A DNA stretch of 8,698 nucleotides from VRUE01 sp035557635 (lineage in GTDB: Bacteria; Actinomycetota; Thermoleophilia; Solirubrobacterales; 70-9). Shown here in pieces: positions 1-5,929 of this stretch. The DNA lies in assembly GCA_035557635.1 (NCBI GenBank), contig DATMDR010000029.1:1-8698 (forward strand), written 5' to 3'. A program made the position numbers and the translations under genes. The notes beneath the pieces were generated by a model. It made no database searches and was not told the DNA's origin. It worked only from the letters and a program-made list of their open reading frames with translations. Each line of letters starts with the position of its first letter. Positions within the stretch are counted from its first letter, which is position 1.

Positions 1-755
1 TACACACCTGGCGCTCGCGGCTGCTCAAGATCACCGAGCGGGGCGAGCACTACGCGCAGGTGAACCGAAGCCTCTTCGCCGACTTCGCGACCGCGCTGGC
101 GGGCCTGCGCTGGGACGTCGCCCTGCTGCAGGAGAGCCCGCCGCGCTTCGCGGCGCCGCTGGCCCGCGCCTGCACGGCCGAGAGCCACCGGGTGCTGACC
201 TCGCGCAACGCGCTGGGCCCCCTGCGCGGCCTGCTCGCCCGCCAGAACCCGGACCTGATGGCCTCCGGCGAGGGCGGCTCCAACCTGACCCTGGTCCGCG
301 TGCCCGGTCGGCTCGGCGGCATCGCCGAGCGCCGCGAGCTGGAGATCCACGACGGCCCGCCGGAGCGCCGCGCCCTGGCCCTCACCCGCACCGCCTCCGG
401 CGTCTGCATCGCCAACCTGCACGCGACCCACGACATGTCGAAGATGGCGACCGAGGACGTGCTGCGCGCCGCCCGCGCCGCCACCGAGTTCGCCGGCTCG
501 GCGCCGCTGCTCTTCGGCGGCGACCTCAACCTGCGCCCGGCCGAGACGCCGCTCGCCTTCGAGCAGCTGCGCGAGCGCTTCGGGCTTGCCGGGACGACCT
601 CGCCGCGGGCGATCGATCACCTGCTGAGCCGGGGGCCGGGCGTGGCCGAGCCGCCCGCCCAGTGGCCGCCCGAGCGACGCGAGGTCGATTGCGATGGCCT
701 CGCCCTGCGCCTCTCCGACCACAGGCCGGTCGAGGCGCGCTTCTCGCTCCGGTAA
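1..755 (+). CDS. Endonuclease/exonuclease/phosphatase family protein, 5'-truncated by window edge
   Basis: This is a metal-dependent phosphodiesterase/phosphomonoesterase of the EEP (DNase I/exonuclease III) fold. The frame is open from base 3 to the TAA at 753-755. The first internal start is GTG at 60, but the reading frame continues upstream of it and the usual N-terminal strand with the metal-site Asn (a WN motif) is not visible, so the true start probably lies outside the window. Numbering from that GTG, the metal-binding Glu is E25 in WDVALLQE, a conserved strand NLHATHD lies near 119-125, GGDLNLRP at 153-160 carries the Asp/Asn pair, IDHLL lies at 185-189, and the catalytic SDHRPV is at 219-224. 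These motifs leave little doubt about the fold. The substrate (DNA, phospholipid head group or nucleotide) cannot be told from sequence. A 73-base gap separates it from the next gene on the same strand. Confidence 0.85.
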   Translation, partial: HTWRSRLLKITERGEHYAQVNRSLFADFATALAGLRWDVALLQESPPRFAAPLARACTAESHRVLTSRNALGPLRGLLARQNPDLMASGEGGSNLTLVRVPGRLGGIAERRELEIHDGPPERRALALTRTASGVCIANLHATHDMSKMATEDVLRAARAATEFAGSAPLLFGGDLNLRPAETPLAFEQLRERFGLAGTTSPRAIDHLLSRGPGVAEPPAQWPPERREVDCDGLALRLSDHRPVEARFSLR

Positions 756-814
756 GCGGGTAGAGCCCCGGAGTGAGATAGTCAGCCTGTAACCCCTGCC
801 CCAGCCCAGCGATC

Positions 815-820
815 AGGAGA
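815..820 (+). promoter_or_regulatory. Ribosome binding site of the basic histone-like protein
   Basis: AGGAGA lies eight bases before the ATG at 829. It is the clearest Shine-Dalgarno in the window and fixes this start. The 73-base gap upstream (756-828) shows no convincing -35/-10 pair. Confidence 0.7.
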
Positions 821-828
821 CAGACGAA

Positions 829-1269
829 ATGGCCGCGAAAAAACAGACCTCCGCGAAAGCGACCAAAAAAGCCAAAAAATCCACGACGCGGACCAAAAAA
901 TCGGCGGCGAAGAAATCCAAAACAGCGCGTAAAGCGACGCGTAAATCCACCACCCGCAGCCGCAGCTCGAACGGGCTCGACCACAGCGTCGAGCAGTTCC
1001 GCAAAAGCCTCGAGCGAAGCGTCACCCTCAGCCGCGACCGACTTCAGGATGTCGTCGACGACGCTGTCAAGCGCGGCCGGATGACCCGCGGCGACGCCGA
1101 GAAGATGCTCTCCGACATGGTCAGCAAGGGGCGGCGACAGACCGACTCGCTGCTGAAAGAGCTGGAACGCCTGGTCAAACAGGCGCGCCGGGAGGTCACC
1201 GGCCGAGCGCAGCCGGTCCGCAAACAGGCGACCCAGGCAGCACGCCGCGCTCGCAAAAAGCTGGGCTAG
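829..1269 (+). CDS. Lys/Ala-rich histone H1-like tail joined to a phasin-like helical domain
   Basis: A 146-residue, strongly basic protein. Residues 2-47 are a low-complexity Lys/Ala/Ser/Thr/Arg tail built from AKKS/TKKS-type units, like the C-terminal tails of bacterial H1-like proteins (AlgP, HctB, mycobacterial HupB). Residues 50-118 are predicted helical and contain DRLQDVVDDAVKRGRMTRGD followed by a second helix ending KELERLV. That pattern resembles the phasin-like family annotated as polyhydroxyalkanoate synthesis regulators or granule-associated proteins. Residues 119-146 are again Arg/Lys-rich. Likely roles are nucleoid binding or tethering of DNA to granules, as PhaF does in Pseudomonas; neither is proven here. 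No PHA synthase is visible. Lysines in the tail are encoded almost only by AAA (13 of 14), unlike the flanking genes. Start ATG 829 has a good ribosome binding site. The next gene begins 32 bases after the stop. Confidence 0.8.
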   Translation: MAAKKQTSAKATKKAKKSTTRTKKSAAKKSKTARKATRKSTTRSRSSNGLDHSVEQFRKSLERSVTLSRDRLQDVVDDAVKRGRMTRGDAEKMLSDMVSKGRRQTDSLLKELERLVKQARREVTGRAQPVRKQATQAARRARKKLG

Positions 1270-1301
1270 TGCCTGGCCAACGTCACGAGACAGGGCGCTA
1301 G
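1266..1301 (+). repeat. Inverted repeat filling the short intergenic gap
   Basis: CTAGTGCCT (1266-1274) can pair with GGGCGCTAG (1293-1301): nine pairs, two of them G-T. A possible small inner stem is GTC 1282-1284 with GAC 1289-1291. The hairpin starts over the TAG stop of the basic protein and ends on the base before the GTG start of the methyltransferase gene. It could act as a weak terminator or influence initiation. There is no T-run. Confidence 0.35.
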
Positions 1302-2645
1302 GTGGAGCAAGCGACGGGCGAGAGGCCGGCGCCCCGCGCGCACCGCGGCGAGCAGCTCGAGCTGGAGATCGAATCGCTCGCCTTCGGCGGGCGCGGCGTC
1401 GCCCGCAGCGACGGCTACGTCGTCTTCGTCGCCGGCGCACTGCCGGGCGACCGCGTGCGCGCCGAGGTGACGAAGGCGAAGCGGCGCTTCGCCGAGGCGC
1501 GCACGGTCGAGCTGCTGACGCCGGGCGCCGACCGGGTCGAGGACCGCTGCGCCCATGAGGGCGAGCCCTGTCCTGGGGCGCCCTGGCAGGGCCTGCCCTA
1601 CGAGCGTCAGCTCGTCCAGAAGCGCGACCAGGTCGACGAGGCGCTGCGGCGGATCGGCGACCTCGACGGCTTCGAGCTGGAGGAGATCGAGCCGGCGCTG
1701 GAGCAGTGGCGCTACCGCAACAAGCTCGAGTACTCCTTCGGCGACCGCGACGGCGAGCCGATCCTCGGCTTCCACGCGCGCGGTCGCTGGGACCTGATCG
1801 TCGACGTCGAGGACTGCCATCTCGCCTCCGAGCGCGGCAACGCGGCGCGCAACGAGGTGCGCGAGTGGGCGCGAAGCAAAGCGGTCTCCGCCTACGACCG
1901 CCGTGGGCGCGAGGGCGTGCTGCGCAACCTCGCCGTCCGCGAGGGTCGCCGCACCGGCCAGGTCCAGACCCGGCTGATCACCTCAGCGGAGCGCTTCCCG
2001 AAACCACCGGTCGACCTGCACACCGCGATCGAGGGCGACTCCGGCAGCACCGACGGTCCCACCGGCGTGCTTGGGGAGGAACGCCTGCGTGAGGAGCTCT
2101 GCGGCCTGCGCTTCGAGATGTCCCACGGCGCCTTCTTCCAGACCAACACGGAGATGGCGGAGCGGCTCTACGCGGTCGCCGCCGAGTACGCCGGCCTGAG
2201 CGGAGGCGAGCGGGTCTTCGACCTCTACTGCGGGATCGGCACGATCGGACTATCGATGGCGGCGAAGGCGGGCGAGGTCTGGGGCCTGGAGATCGTCCCC
2301 CAGGCGATCGCCGACGCCGAGCGCAACGCGAAGCGCAACGGGATCGAGAACGCCCGCTTCCTCGCCGGCAGCGCCCGCACCGGCGTGCGCCCCCTGCTGG
2401 AGCAGGCGGGCAAGCCCGATGTCGTCCTCATCGACCCGCCCCGCGCCGGGCTCTCGCAGAAGATCGTGCGCCGCGTGCTCGAGTGCGAGGCGAAACGGAT
2501 CGTCTACGTCTCCTGCAACCCGACGACGCTGGCCCCGAACGCCGCCCAGCTGGTCGAGGCCGGCTACACCCTGCGCCGCGTGAAGCCGGTCGACATGTTC
2601 CCCCAGACCCCCCACATCGAGTGCGTAGCGCTGCTGGAGAAGTAA
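1302..2645 (+). CDS. TrmA/RlmD-family class I SAM-dependent RNA (uracil-5-)methyltransferase
   Basis: Transfers a methyl group from SAM to C5 of a uracil in tRNA or 23S rRNA. Its 447 residues are close to the usual RlmC/RlmD length. A TRAM RNA-binding domain occupies about 14-72 (GGRGVAR at 29-35, GALPGDRV at 45-52). FFQTN is at 279-282 region, SAM motif I is DLYCGIGTIGL (307-317), the target-base motif is IDPPRAG (377-383), the nucleophile is C405 in YVSCNP, and the general base is E440 in PHIECVALL. All catalytic residues are present. The [4Fe-4S] region is atypical: C83 and C90 remain and C172 may be a further ligand, but the expected GGC is GAPW. A TAG stop sits immediately before GTG 1302, making it the earliest possible start; only a weak CAGGG (1291-1295) precedes it. 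Whether the target is tRNA U54 or an rRNA uracil cannot be decided here. Confidence 0.92.
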   Translation: MEQATGERPAPRAHRGEQLELEIESLAFGGRGVARSDGYVVFVAGALPGDRVRAEVTKAKRRFAEARTVELLTPGADRVEDRCAHEGEPCPGAPWQGLPYERQLVQKRDQVDEALRRIGDLDGFELEEIEPALEQWRYRNKLEYSFGDRDGEPILGFHARGRWDLIVDVEDCHLASERGNAARNEVREWARSKAVSAYDRRGREGVLRNLAVREGRRTGQVQTRLITSAERFPKPPVDLHTAIEGDSGSTDGPTGVLGEERLREELCGLRFEMSHGAFFQTNTEMAERLYAVAAEYAGLSGGERVFDLYCGIGTIGLSMAAKAGEVWGLEIVPQAIADAERNAKRNGIENARFLAGSARTGVRPLLEQAGKPDVVLIDPPRAGLSQKIVRRVLECEAKRIVYVSCNPTTLAPNAAQLVEAGYTLRRVKPVDMFPQTPHIECVALLEK

Positions 2646-2651
2646 GACGGG

Positions 2652-2867
2652 CTAGAGCTGAGTTGCGATGATGCCGCCCAGCACGGCAAAACCGGCCAAG
2701 ATCCCGCCAGTCATCGCGATGAAACCCTGGAGCATCGTGCGCTGGATCGAGACCATCTCCACTCTTAGCGCGCGAAGCTCAGCATCTACGCGCTCGAAGC
2801 CGCTGTCGACCTTGCCGCTCAGTTCGTTGAGCCGGCCCTCTGTCCATTCCTCTGGCATCGCCTCCAT
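2652..2867 (-). CDS. Small coiled-coil protein with one C-terminal membrane segment
   Basis: A 71-residue protein of unknown function. Residues 5-45 are charged and helical with a heptad-like spacing (LNELSGKVDSGFERVDAELR), suggesting a coiled coil. Residues 47-69 form a hydrophobic Gly/Ala/Ile segment (GFIAMTGGILAGFAVLGGII) long enough for one transmembrane helix, ending at ATQL. This layout, with an EEWTE-type start, recurs in small actinobacterial hypothetical proteins and resembles XhlA-like phage proteins; I know of no defined role. Translation may start at M1 (2865-2867, preceded by an in-frame TAG) or at M4 (2856-2858), which fits the family start better. It is convergent with the methyltransferase gene with only six bases between the stops, so the two transcripts probably overlap. 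Confidence 0.65.
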   Translation of the reverse strand: MEAMPEEWTEGRLNELSGKVDSGFERVDAELRALRVEMVSIQRTMLQGFIAMTGGILAGFAVLGGIIATQL

Positions 2868-2968
2868 GATGATGCCACGCTATTCCGAAATGTGTTGTCT
2901 GTGGTTGAGGCGGGATTAGAAAAGCGTCACAACTGCCATGCGAAAGACAGGCAATAGGCTCCCTCGCC
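2868..2968. promoter_or_regulatory. Divergent intergenic region between the small membrane protein and the luciferase-like gene
   Basis: These 101 bases separate two divergent starts, so promoters for both should lie here. The stretch is noticeably more AT-rich than the flanking genes. I see no -35/-10 pair convincing enough to place, and no strong Shine-Dalgarno before the ATG at 2969. A leaderless or weakly initiated transcript is possible for the + strand gene. Confidence 0.35.
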
Positions 2969-3757
2969 ATGAACGAGGGCAAAAACAGAGGCTTTGGAGT
3001 CGCCGCGGGGCTCGACCCCGAGGTGGGGCGGCCGCTGGCGGAGCGCTGTGCCGAGCTCGACTATGCCTCGATGTGGTCGAACGACCACCCGGGGGCAAAG
3101 GGCCTGGAGACGCTGGCCGAGTTCGCCGCCACGGCGCCGGAGATCGAGCTCGGCGTCGCCGTGATCGCCCTCGACCGCACCCCGCCCGGGCGAATCGCCG
3201 CCGACCTCGAGCGGCTCGACCTCGACCCCGCCCGCCTCTGGCTCGGTGTCGGCGCCGGCTTCTCGGAGAAGCCCCTGACCCGGATGCGCGAGTCGCTGCC
3301 GAAGCTGCGCGAGCGGCTGCCCGGCGTCCGCCTAGTCCTCGCCGCGATGGGCCCGAAGATGTGCGCCCTGGCCGGTGCTGAGTACGACGGCGCCTTCTTC
3401 AACTGGATGACTCCCGACTTCGCCGCCGCCGCCCGCCAGCACGTCGAGGCTGGCGCCACCGAAGCCGGCCGGCCGACCCCACCCGTCTTCGGCTACGTCC
3501 GCACTGCGGTAGGCCCAGACGCCACGGGCCGCTTGGCAAAGGAGGAGTCCTTCTACCGCGACCTCCACGATGGCTACCGCAACCACTTCGCTCGCCTAGG
3601 CGAGCCCGAGGGCACCGTCGGCGTAGCAGCCGCCGCCCCGCCGGCCGCCCAGTCGGAGCTGGATCGGTACGACGCCCTCGACACCGTCGTCGTAAGAGGC
3701 CTTGCCAGCGCCAATGTCCAGCCGATGACGGCCCTCGCCGAGGCCGCCGCTCCCTGA
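2969..3757 (+). CDS. Luciferase-like (LLM class) flavin/F420-dependent oxidoreductase
   Basis: A 262-residue member of the bacterial luciferase-like TIM-barrel family, which uses FMNH2 or reduced F420. Recognisable blocks are GFGVAAGLDP (8-17), the second-strand segment YASMWSNDHP (32-41), LGVAVIALDRTPPGRIAADL (61-80), RLWLGVGAGFSEKPL (89-103) where the family has its L.LGVG.G strand, the AAMGPKMCALAGAEYDGAFF block (125-144), and NWMTPDF (145-151). At 262 residues it is shorter than the common 300-340; the first strand begins almost at the start codon and the C-terminal part is short. In actinobacteria many such enzymes prefer F420, but the cofactor and substrate cannot be read from this sequence. 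It stands alone on its strand, with divergent and convergent neighbours, so it is probably monocistronic. Confidence 0.85.
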   Translation: MNEGKNRGFGVAAGLDPEVGRPLAERCAELDYASMWSNDHPGAKGLETLAEFAATAPEIELGVAVIALDRTPPGRIAADLERLDLDPARLWLGVGAGFSEKPLTRMRESLPKLRERLPGVRLVLAAMGPKMCALAGAEYDGAFFNWMTPDFAAAARQHVEAGATEAGRPTPPVFGYVRTAVGPDATGRLAKEESFYRDLHDGYRNHFARLGEPEGTVGVAAAAPPAAQSELDRYDALDTVVVRGLASANVQPMTALAEAAAP

Positions 3758-3768
3758 CGCAGCCGACT

Positions 3769-3792
3769 TTGACCCCACTCTGTTGTGGTCAA
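3769..3792 (+). terminator. Possible terminator hairpin after the luciferase-like gene
   Basis: TTGACC (3769-3774) pairs with GGTCAA (3787-3792), with two further inner pairs across a small bulge. It starts 11 bases after the TGA stop. No T-run follows, so a role in termination is a guess from position. Confidence 0.3.
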
Positions 3793-3832
3793 TCTCGGAT
3801 GCGATTGGCCGCCGCCGATATCTCTGGGCCGT

Positions 3833-3973
3833 GCCGGGAGGGACCGGGGTGCCCTTCCGGGGCACTGGAGCGCCCGTAGGAGGGACGGGACACCCTCGAA
3901 CGGGCGGATACTCAAATCGCCGGTCTGATTAGACCGGCGATTGTCCGGGCGAGGGTGTCCCGTCCCTCCCGGC
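3833..3973. repeat. Nested and competing inverted repeats in a convergent intergenic region
   Basis: GCCGGGAGGGAC (3833-3844) is the exact reverse complement of 3962-3973. Inside, GGAGGGAC occurs again at 3879-3886 and also pairs with the right arm, so two left arms compete for one right arm. CGCCCG (3871-3876) can pair with CGGGCG (3901-3906), and GTGCCC (3849-3854) with GGGCAC (3860-3865). The two left arms look like diverged copies about 42 bases apart. The remainder of the 3758-3981 gap (about 3793-3832) holds nothing I can name. No open reading frame here looks coding. Confidence 0.7.
3879..3969. terminator. Large two-part hairpin, possible bidirectional terminator
   Basis: A perfect 20-bp inverted repeat (3879-3898 with 3950-3969) encloses a perfect 12-bp stem, AATCGCCGGTCT (3915-3926) with 3931-3942, closed by a GATT loop. 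The unpaired spacers are 16 and 7 bases. Its position between convergent stops (3757 and 3982) suits a shared terminator. It lacks a T-tract on either side, so it would be of the hairpin-only type proposed for actinobacteria. A dispersed palindromic repeat is the main alternative. Confidence 0.45.
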
Positions 3974-3981
3974 GTCAGTCG

Positions 3982-4644
3982 TCAGTACGGCGGCAGGTCC
4001 TCGTACCACTCGCCAAGCGTCTTGAAGGACTTCCAGAAGCGCTGCTTGGCCCCCTCCTCGTCGAGGGATTCGTCGATGTCGGGGGTGTAGAGGGCGTCGA
4101 CGGTGGGTGTGAAGGCCTGGATCTCGCCCTGGCGCGGCTCGACCGGGCGGGATAGGGGCAGTTCGAGGCCGTTGAGCACGCGCAGCGCCGGCTCGCCCAT
4201 GACGACGACGATTTTCGGCTGCACGATCGCGATCTCCTCGACCAGGCGGCGCAGGCATTGCTCGTCGGCGAGGTCGGGCTCGGCGATCGGGCACTTGACG
4301 CAGAGCGTCCCGTATACGACCAGCGGATCGATCCCGAGCCGCTTGAAGCTCTTCATCAGGGCGTTGCCGGCGCGGCCGTAGAAGGCGACGCCCTCCTCGA
4401 TCTCGGAGCTGCCGGGCGCGTGCTTGATCATGAAGACGTCAGCCTGCGGGTGGCCCGAGCCGAGCACCGGCATCAGCTTGCCGCGCGGACAGTGCGGGCA
4501 ATCCTGCAGCTCGTGCGTCATCTGGTTGAGCTCGCGGATCGCGCGCTCCAGGTACTTCTCTCTTATCTCGTCGTCGGTCGCCGGCACGCTCGGCGATCTC
4601 TTTGACGGGCCGGGCGCGGCTCCTTTCGCGGCGCCCGTCTGCAT
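3982..4644 (-). CDS. Uracil-DNA glycosylase superfamily-like protein with altered active site
   Basis: A 220-residue protein of the family 4-like UDG fold. Four cysteines match the [4Fe-4S] ligands of family 4 enzymes: CPHC (C49, C52), C118 in LCVKC and C130. The block GVAFYGRAGNALMKSF (85-100) corresponds to the G.PFVGRAG.LL region, and VQPKIVVVMGEPAL (141-154) to the P..I..LG strand. The key active-site motifs differ: the family GEAPG is KHAPG (74-78), so Glu is replaced by His; the Asn expected before VVKC is absent; and the expected HPS motif is replaced by the ALYTPDID region (184-191). The C-terminus (192-220) ends in KTLGEWYEDLPPY. Fold and cluster are well supported; uracil excision is not. 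The ATG overlaps the stop of the upstream GT-PHP gene by one base (TGATG), implying translational coupling. The first ~22 residues look disordered. Confidence 0.8.
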   Translation of the reverse strand: MQTGAAKGAAPGPSKRSPSVPATDDEIREKYLERAIRELNQMTHELQDCPHCPRGKLMPVLGSGHPQADVFMIKHAPGSSEIEEGVAFYGRAGNALMKSFKRLGIDPLVVYGTLCVKCPIAEPDLADEQCLRRLVEEIAIVQPKIVVVMGEPALRVLNGLELPLSRPVEPRQGEIQAFTPTVDALYTPDIDESLDEEGAKQRFWKSFKTLGEWYEDLPPY

Positions 4645-5921
4645 CAGCTCTTGCTCGCCGGACGCCGGCGGCGGCGCTGCCCCCCGCGCACCGGTTTCGC
4701 GTTGGAGACGCGGCGTTTCGGCGCCTTCGGCCGGCCCGTCGTCTGCAGCAGCTTCAGCGCCTGCACGTAGACCAGGTTCTTGTGCTTGCGGACGATGTCG
4801 GCGTCGCGCATCGCCTCGAGGAACTCCTGCGGCCCGTCGAAGTCGTGGATCCGCACCCGCACGCTGCCCAGCCCCTGGGCGACGTGGCTGTCGGAGCCGG
4901 CGCCGGGGACGATCCGGTACTTGCGGGCAAAGCGTTCGGCCTCCTCGTTGAAGGCGGTCAGCGCCACCCGCGGGTTGAAGACCTCGAGGATGTCGACCTC
5001 CTCGACGATGTCGAGCAGGTGCTCGTAGTCGGGCACGGAGTGGAAGCGGTCGAACGGGTGGGGGACATAGACCAGGCCCCCTTGGGCGCGGATCGCAGCG
5101 ATCGTATCCGCCATGGTCAGCCCCTTCGGGATCTTCTCCTCGAGGAAGAGGCCGATCACCTCACCCTGCTCGGCAGTCTTCACCTCCTCGGCGACGATCA
5201 CCTTTATGTTCCCCATCTCCTCGGCGATCCCCCGCGCCTCGAGCGCCCCCGAGACCTCGTTGTGGTCGGTGATCGCGATCGCGCCGAGGCCGCGGTCGCG
5301 GGCCGTCTCCAGCAGCACCTCGACCGGAGTCGCGCAATCGTGCGAGTGGTCGGTGTGCATGTGCAGGTCGACCTCGATCAACGGGTTGCGGGCGATGCGC
5401 GCCCGCACCTCCGGGTTGCCGGCCGGGTCATGGCGGCGCGCGGCGACCTGGCGGTAGATCGACTCGAAGCGATCGGCGACCTCGGCCCAGTCGCGCTCGG
5501 GACCGCCCGGCTCGACCAGCTCGTAGGTGCCGGGGAAGTAGCGCTCCAGCAGCTCCCCGGTGGCCGGCGAGGCGACGGTGCGGGCGTCGAGCCGGCCGAA
5601 GAGGATCTCGACCAGCGGCCGCGCCAGCAGGGTCGAGAGCACCCGCTCCTGCGGCGCGTGGAAGGTGGCGACGTTGAGCGAGTGGGAGTTGCGCAGCGCG
5701 GTCGAGGAGGCGCGCGGGGCAAAGGGCTCGTGGACGTGGACGATGTCGAACGAGCTCTTGCGCAGGCGCTCTTTGACCCGGTCGCCGTAGCCGGCGACCG
5801 TCACCTCGTGCCCGCGCCGCTCCAGCTCCGCCGAGAGCCGTTCGACGTACTCGTTGACCGGGTTGCCGACACCCCGTCGGTGGGGCGTCACCTGGGCTAT
5901 CGAGAGCGACTCAGCCGGCAC
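4644..5921 (-). CDS. Fusion of a truncated PimA-like GT4 glycosyltransferase domain with a PHP phosphoesterase domain
   Basis: A 425-residue, two-domain protein. Residues 5-140 match the N-terminal Rossmann half of GT4 enzymes: IAQVTP (8-13), a Gly-containing loop followed by YVERLSAELERRGHEV (25-40), FDIVHVHEPFAPRASS (58-73) and NVATFHA (83-89), closest in my memory to mycobacterial PimA. After LVEPGG (135-140) the sequence jumps to a terminal-type GT4 helix, DWAEVADRFESIYRQVAARR. The whole C-terminal sugar-nucleotide domain with its EX7E motif is missing. Residues 182-380 are a PHP domain with metal ligands DLHMHTDHS (185-193), ITDHN (217-221), E245/E246, H288 in VPHPFD and GSDSH (342-346). 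The last 28 residues are Lys/Arg-rich. GTG 5919-5921 is the start; no strong Shine-Dalgarno is seen. The gene lies downstream of ino1 across a structured 173-base gap. Phosphoesterase activity is likely, sugar transfer is not. A substrate in the inositol lipid pathway is inference. Confidence 0.85.
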   Translation of the reverse strand: MPAESLSIAQVTPHRRGVGNPVNEYVERLSAELERRGHEVTVAGYGDRVKERLRKSSFDIVHVHEPFAPRASSTALRNSHSLNVATFHAPQERVLSTLLARPLVEILFGRLDARTVASPATGELLERYFPGTYELVEPGGPERDWAEVADRFESIYRQVAARRHDPAGNPEVRARIARNPLIEVDLHMHTDHSHDCATPVEVLLETARDRGLGAIAITDHNEVSGALEARGIAEEMGNIKVIVAEEVKTAEQGEVIGLFLEEKIPKGLTMADTIAAIRAQGGLVYVPHPFDRFHSVPDYEHLLDIVEEVDILEVFNPRVALTAFNEEAERFARKYRIVPGAGSDSHVAQGLGSVRVRIHDFDGPQEFLEAMRDADIVRKHKNLVYVQALKLLQTTGRPKAPKRRVSNAKPVRGGQRRRRRPASKS

Positions 5922-5929
5922 GGCCCGGC

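Noticed and set aside
60..755. Complete EEP gene starting at GTG 60
   Set aside because: The frame is open upstream to base 3 and the usual first strand with the metal-site Asn is missing, so the gene is probably cut by the window edge.
526..1440. 304-residue - strand frame spanning the basic protein and gene ends
   Set aside because: Arg-rich low-complexity translation crossing three real genes and two intergenic gaps; typical GC-rich artefact.
3833..3973. CRISPR array
   Set aside because: Repeated words occur only two or three times, in both orientations and without regular spacers.
3929..4294. 121-residue - strand frame overlapping the palindromic region and UDG-like gene
   Set aside because: Arg/Pro-rich shadow of the UDG-like gene in another frame.
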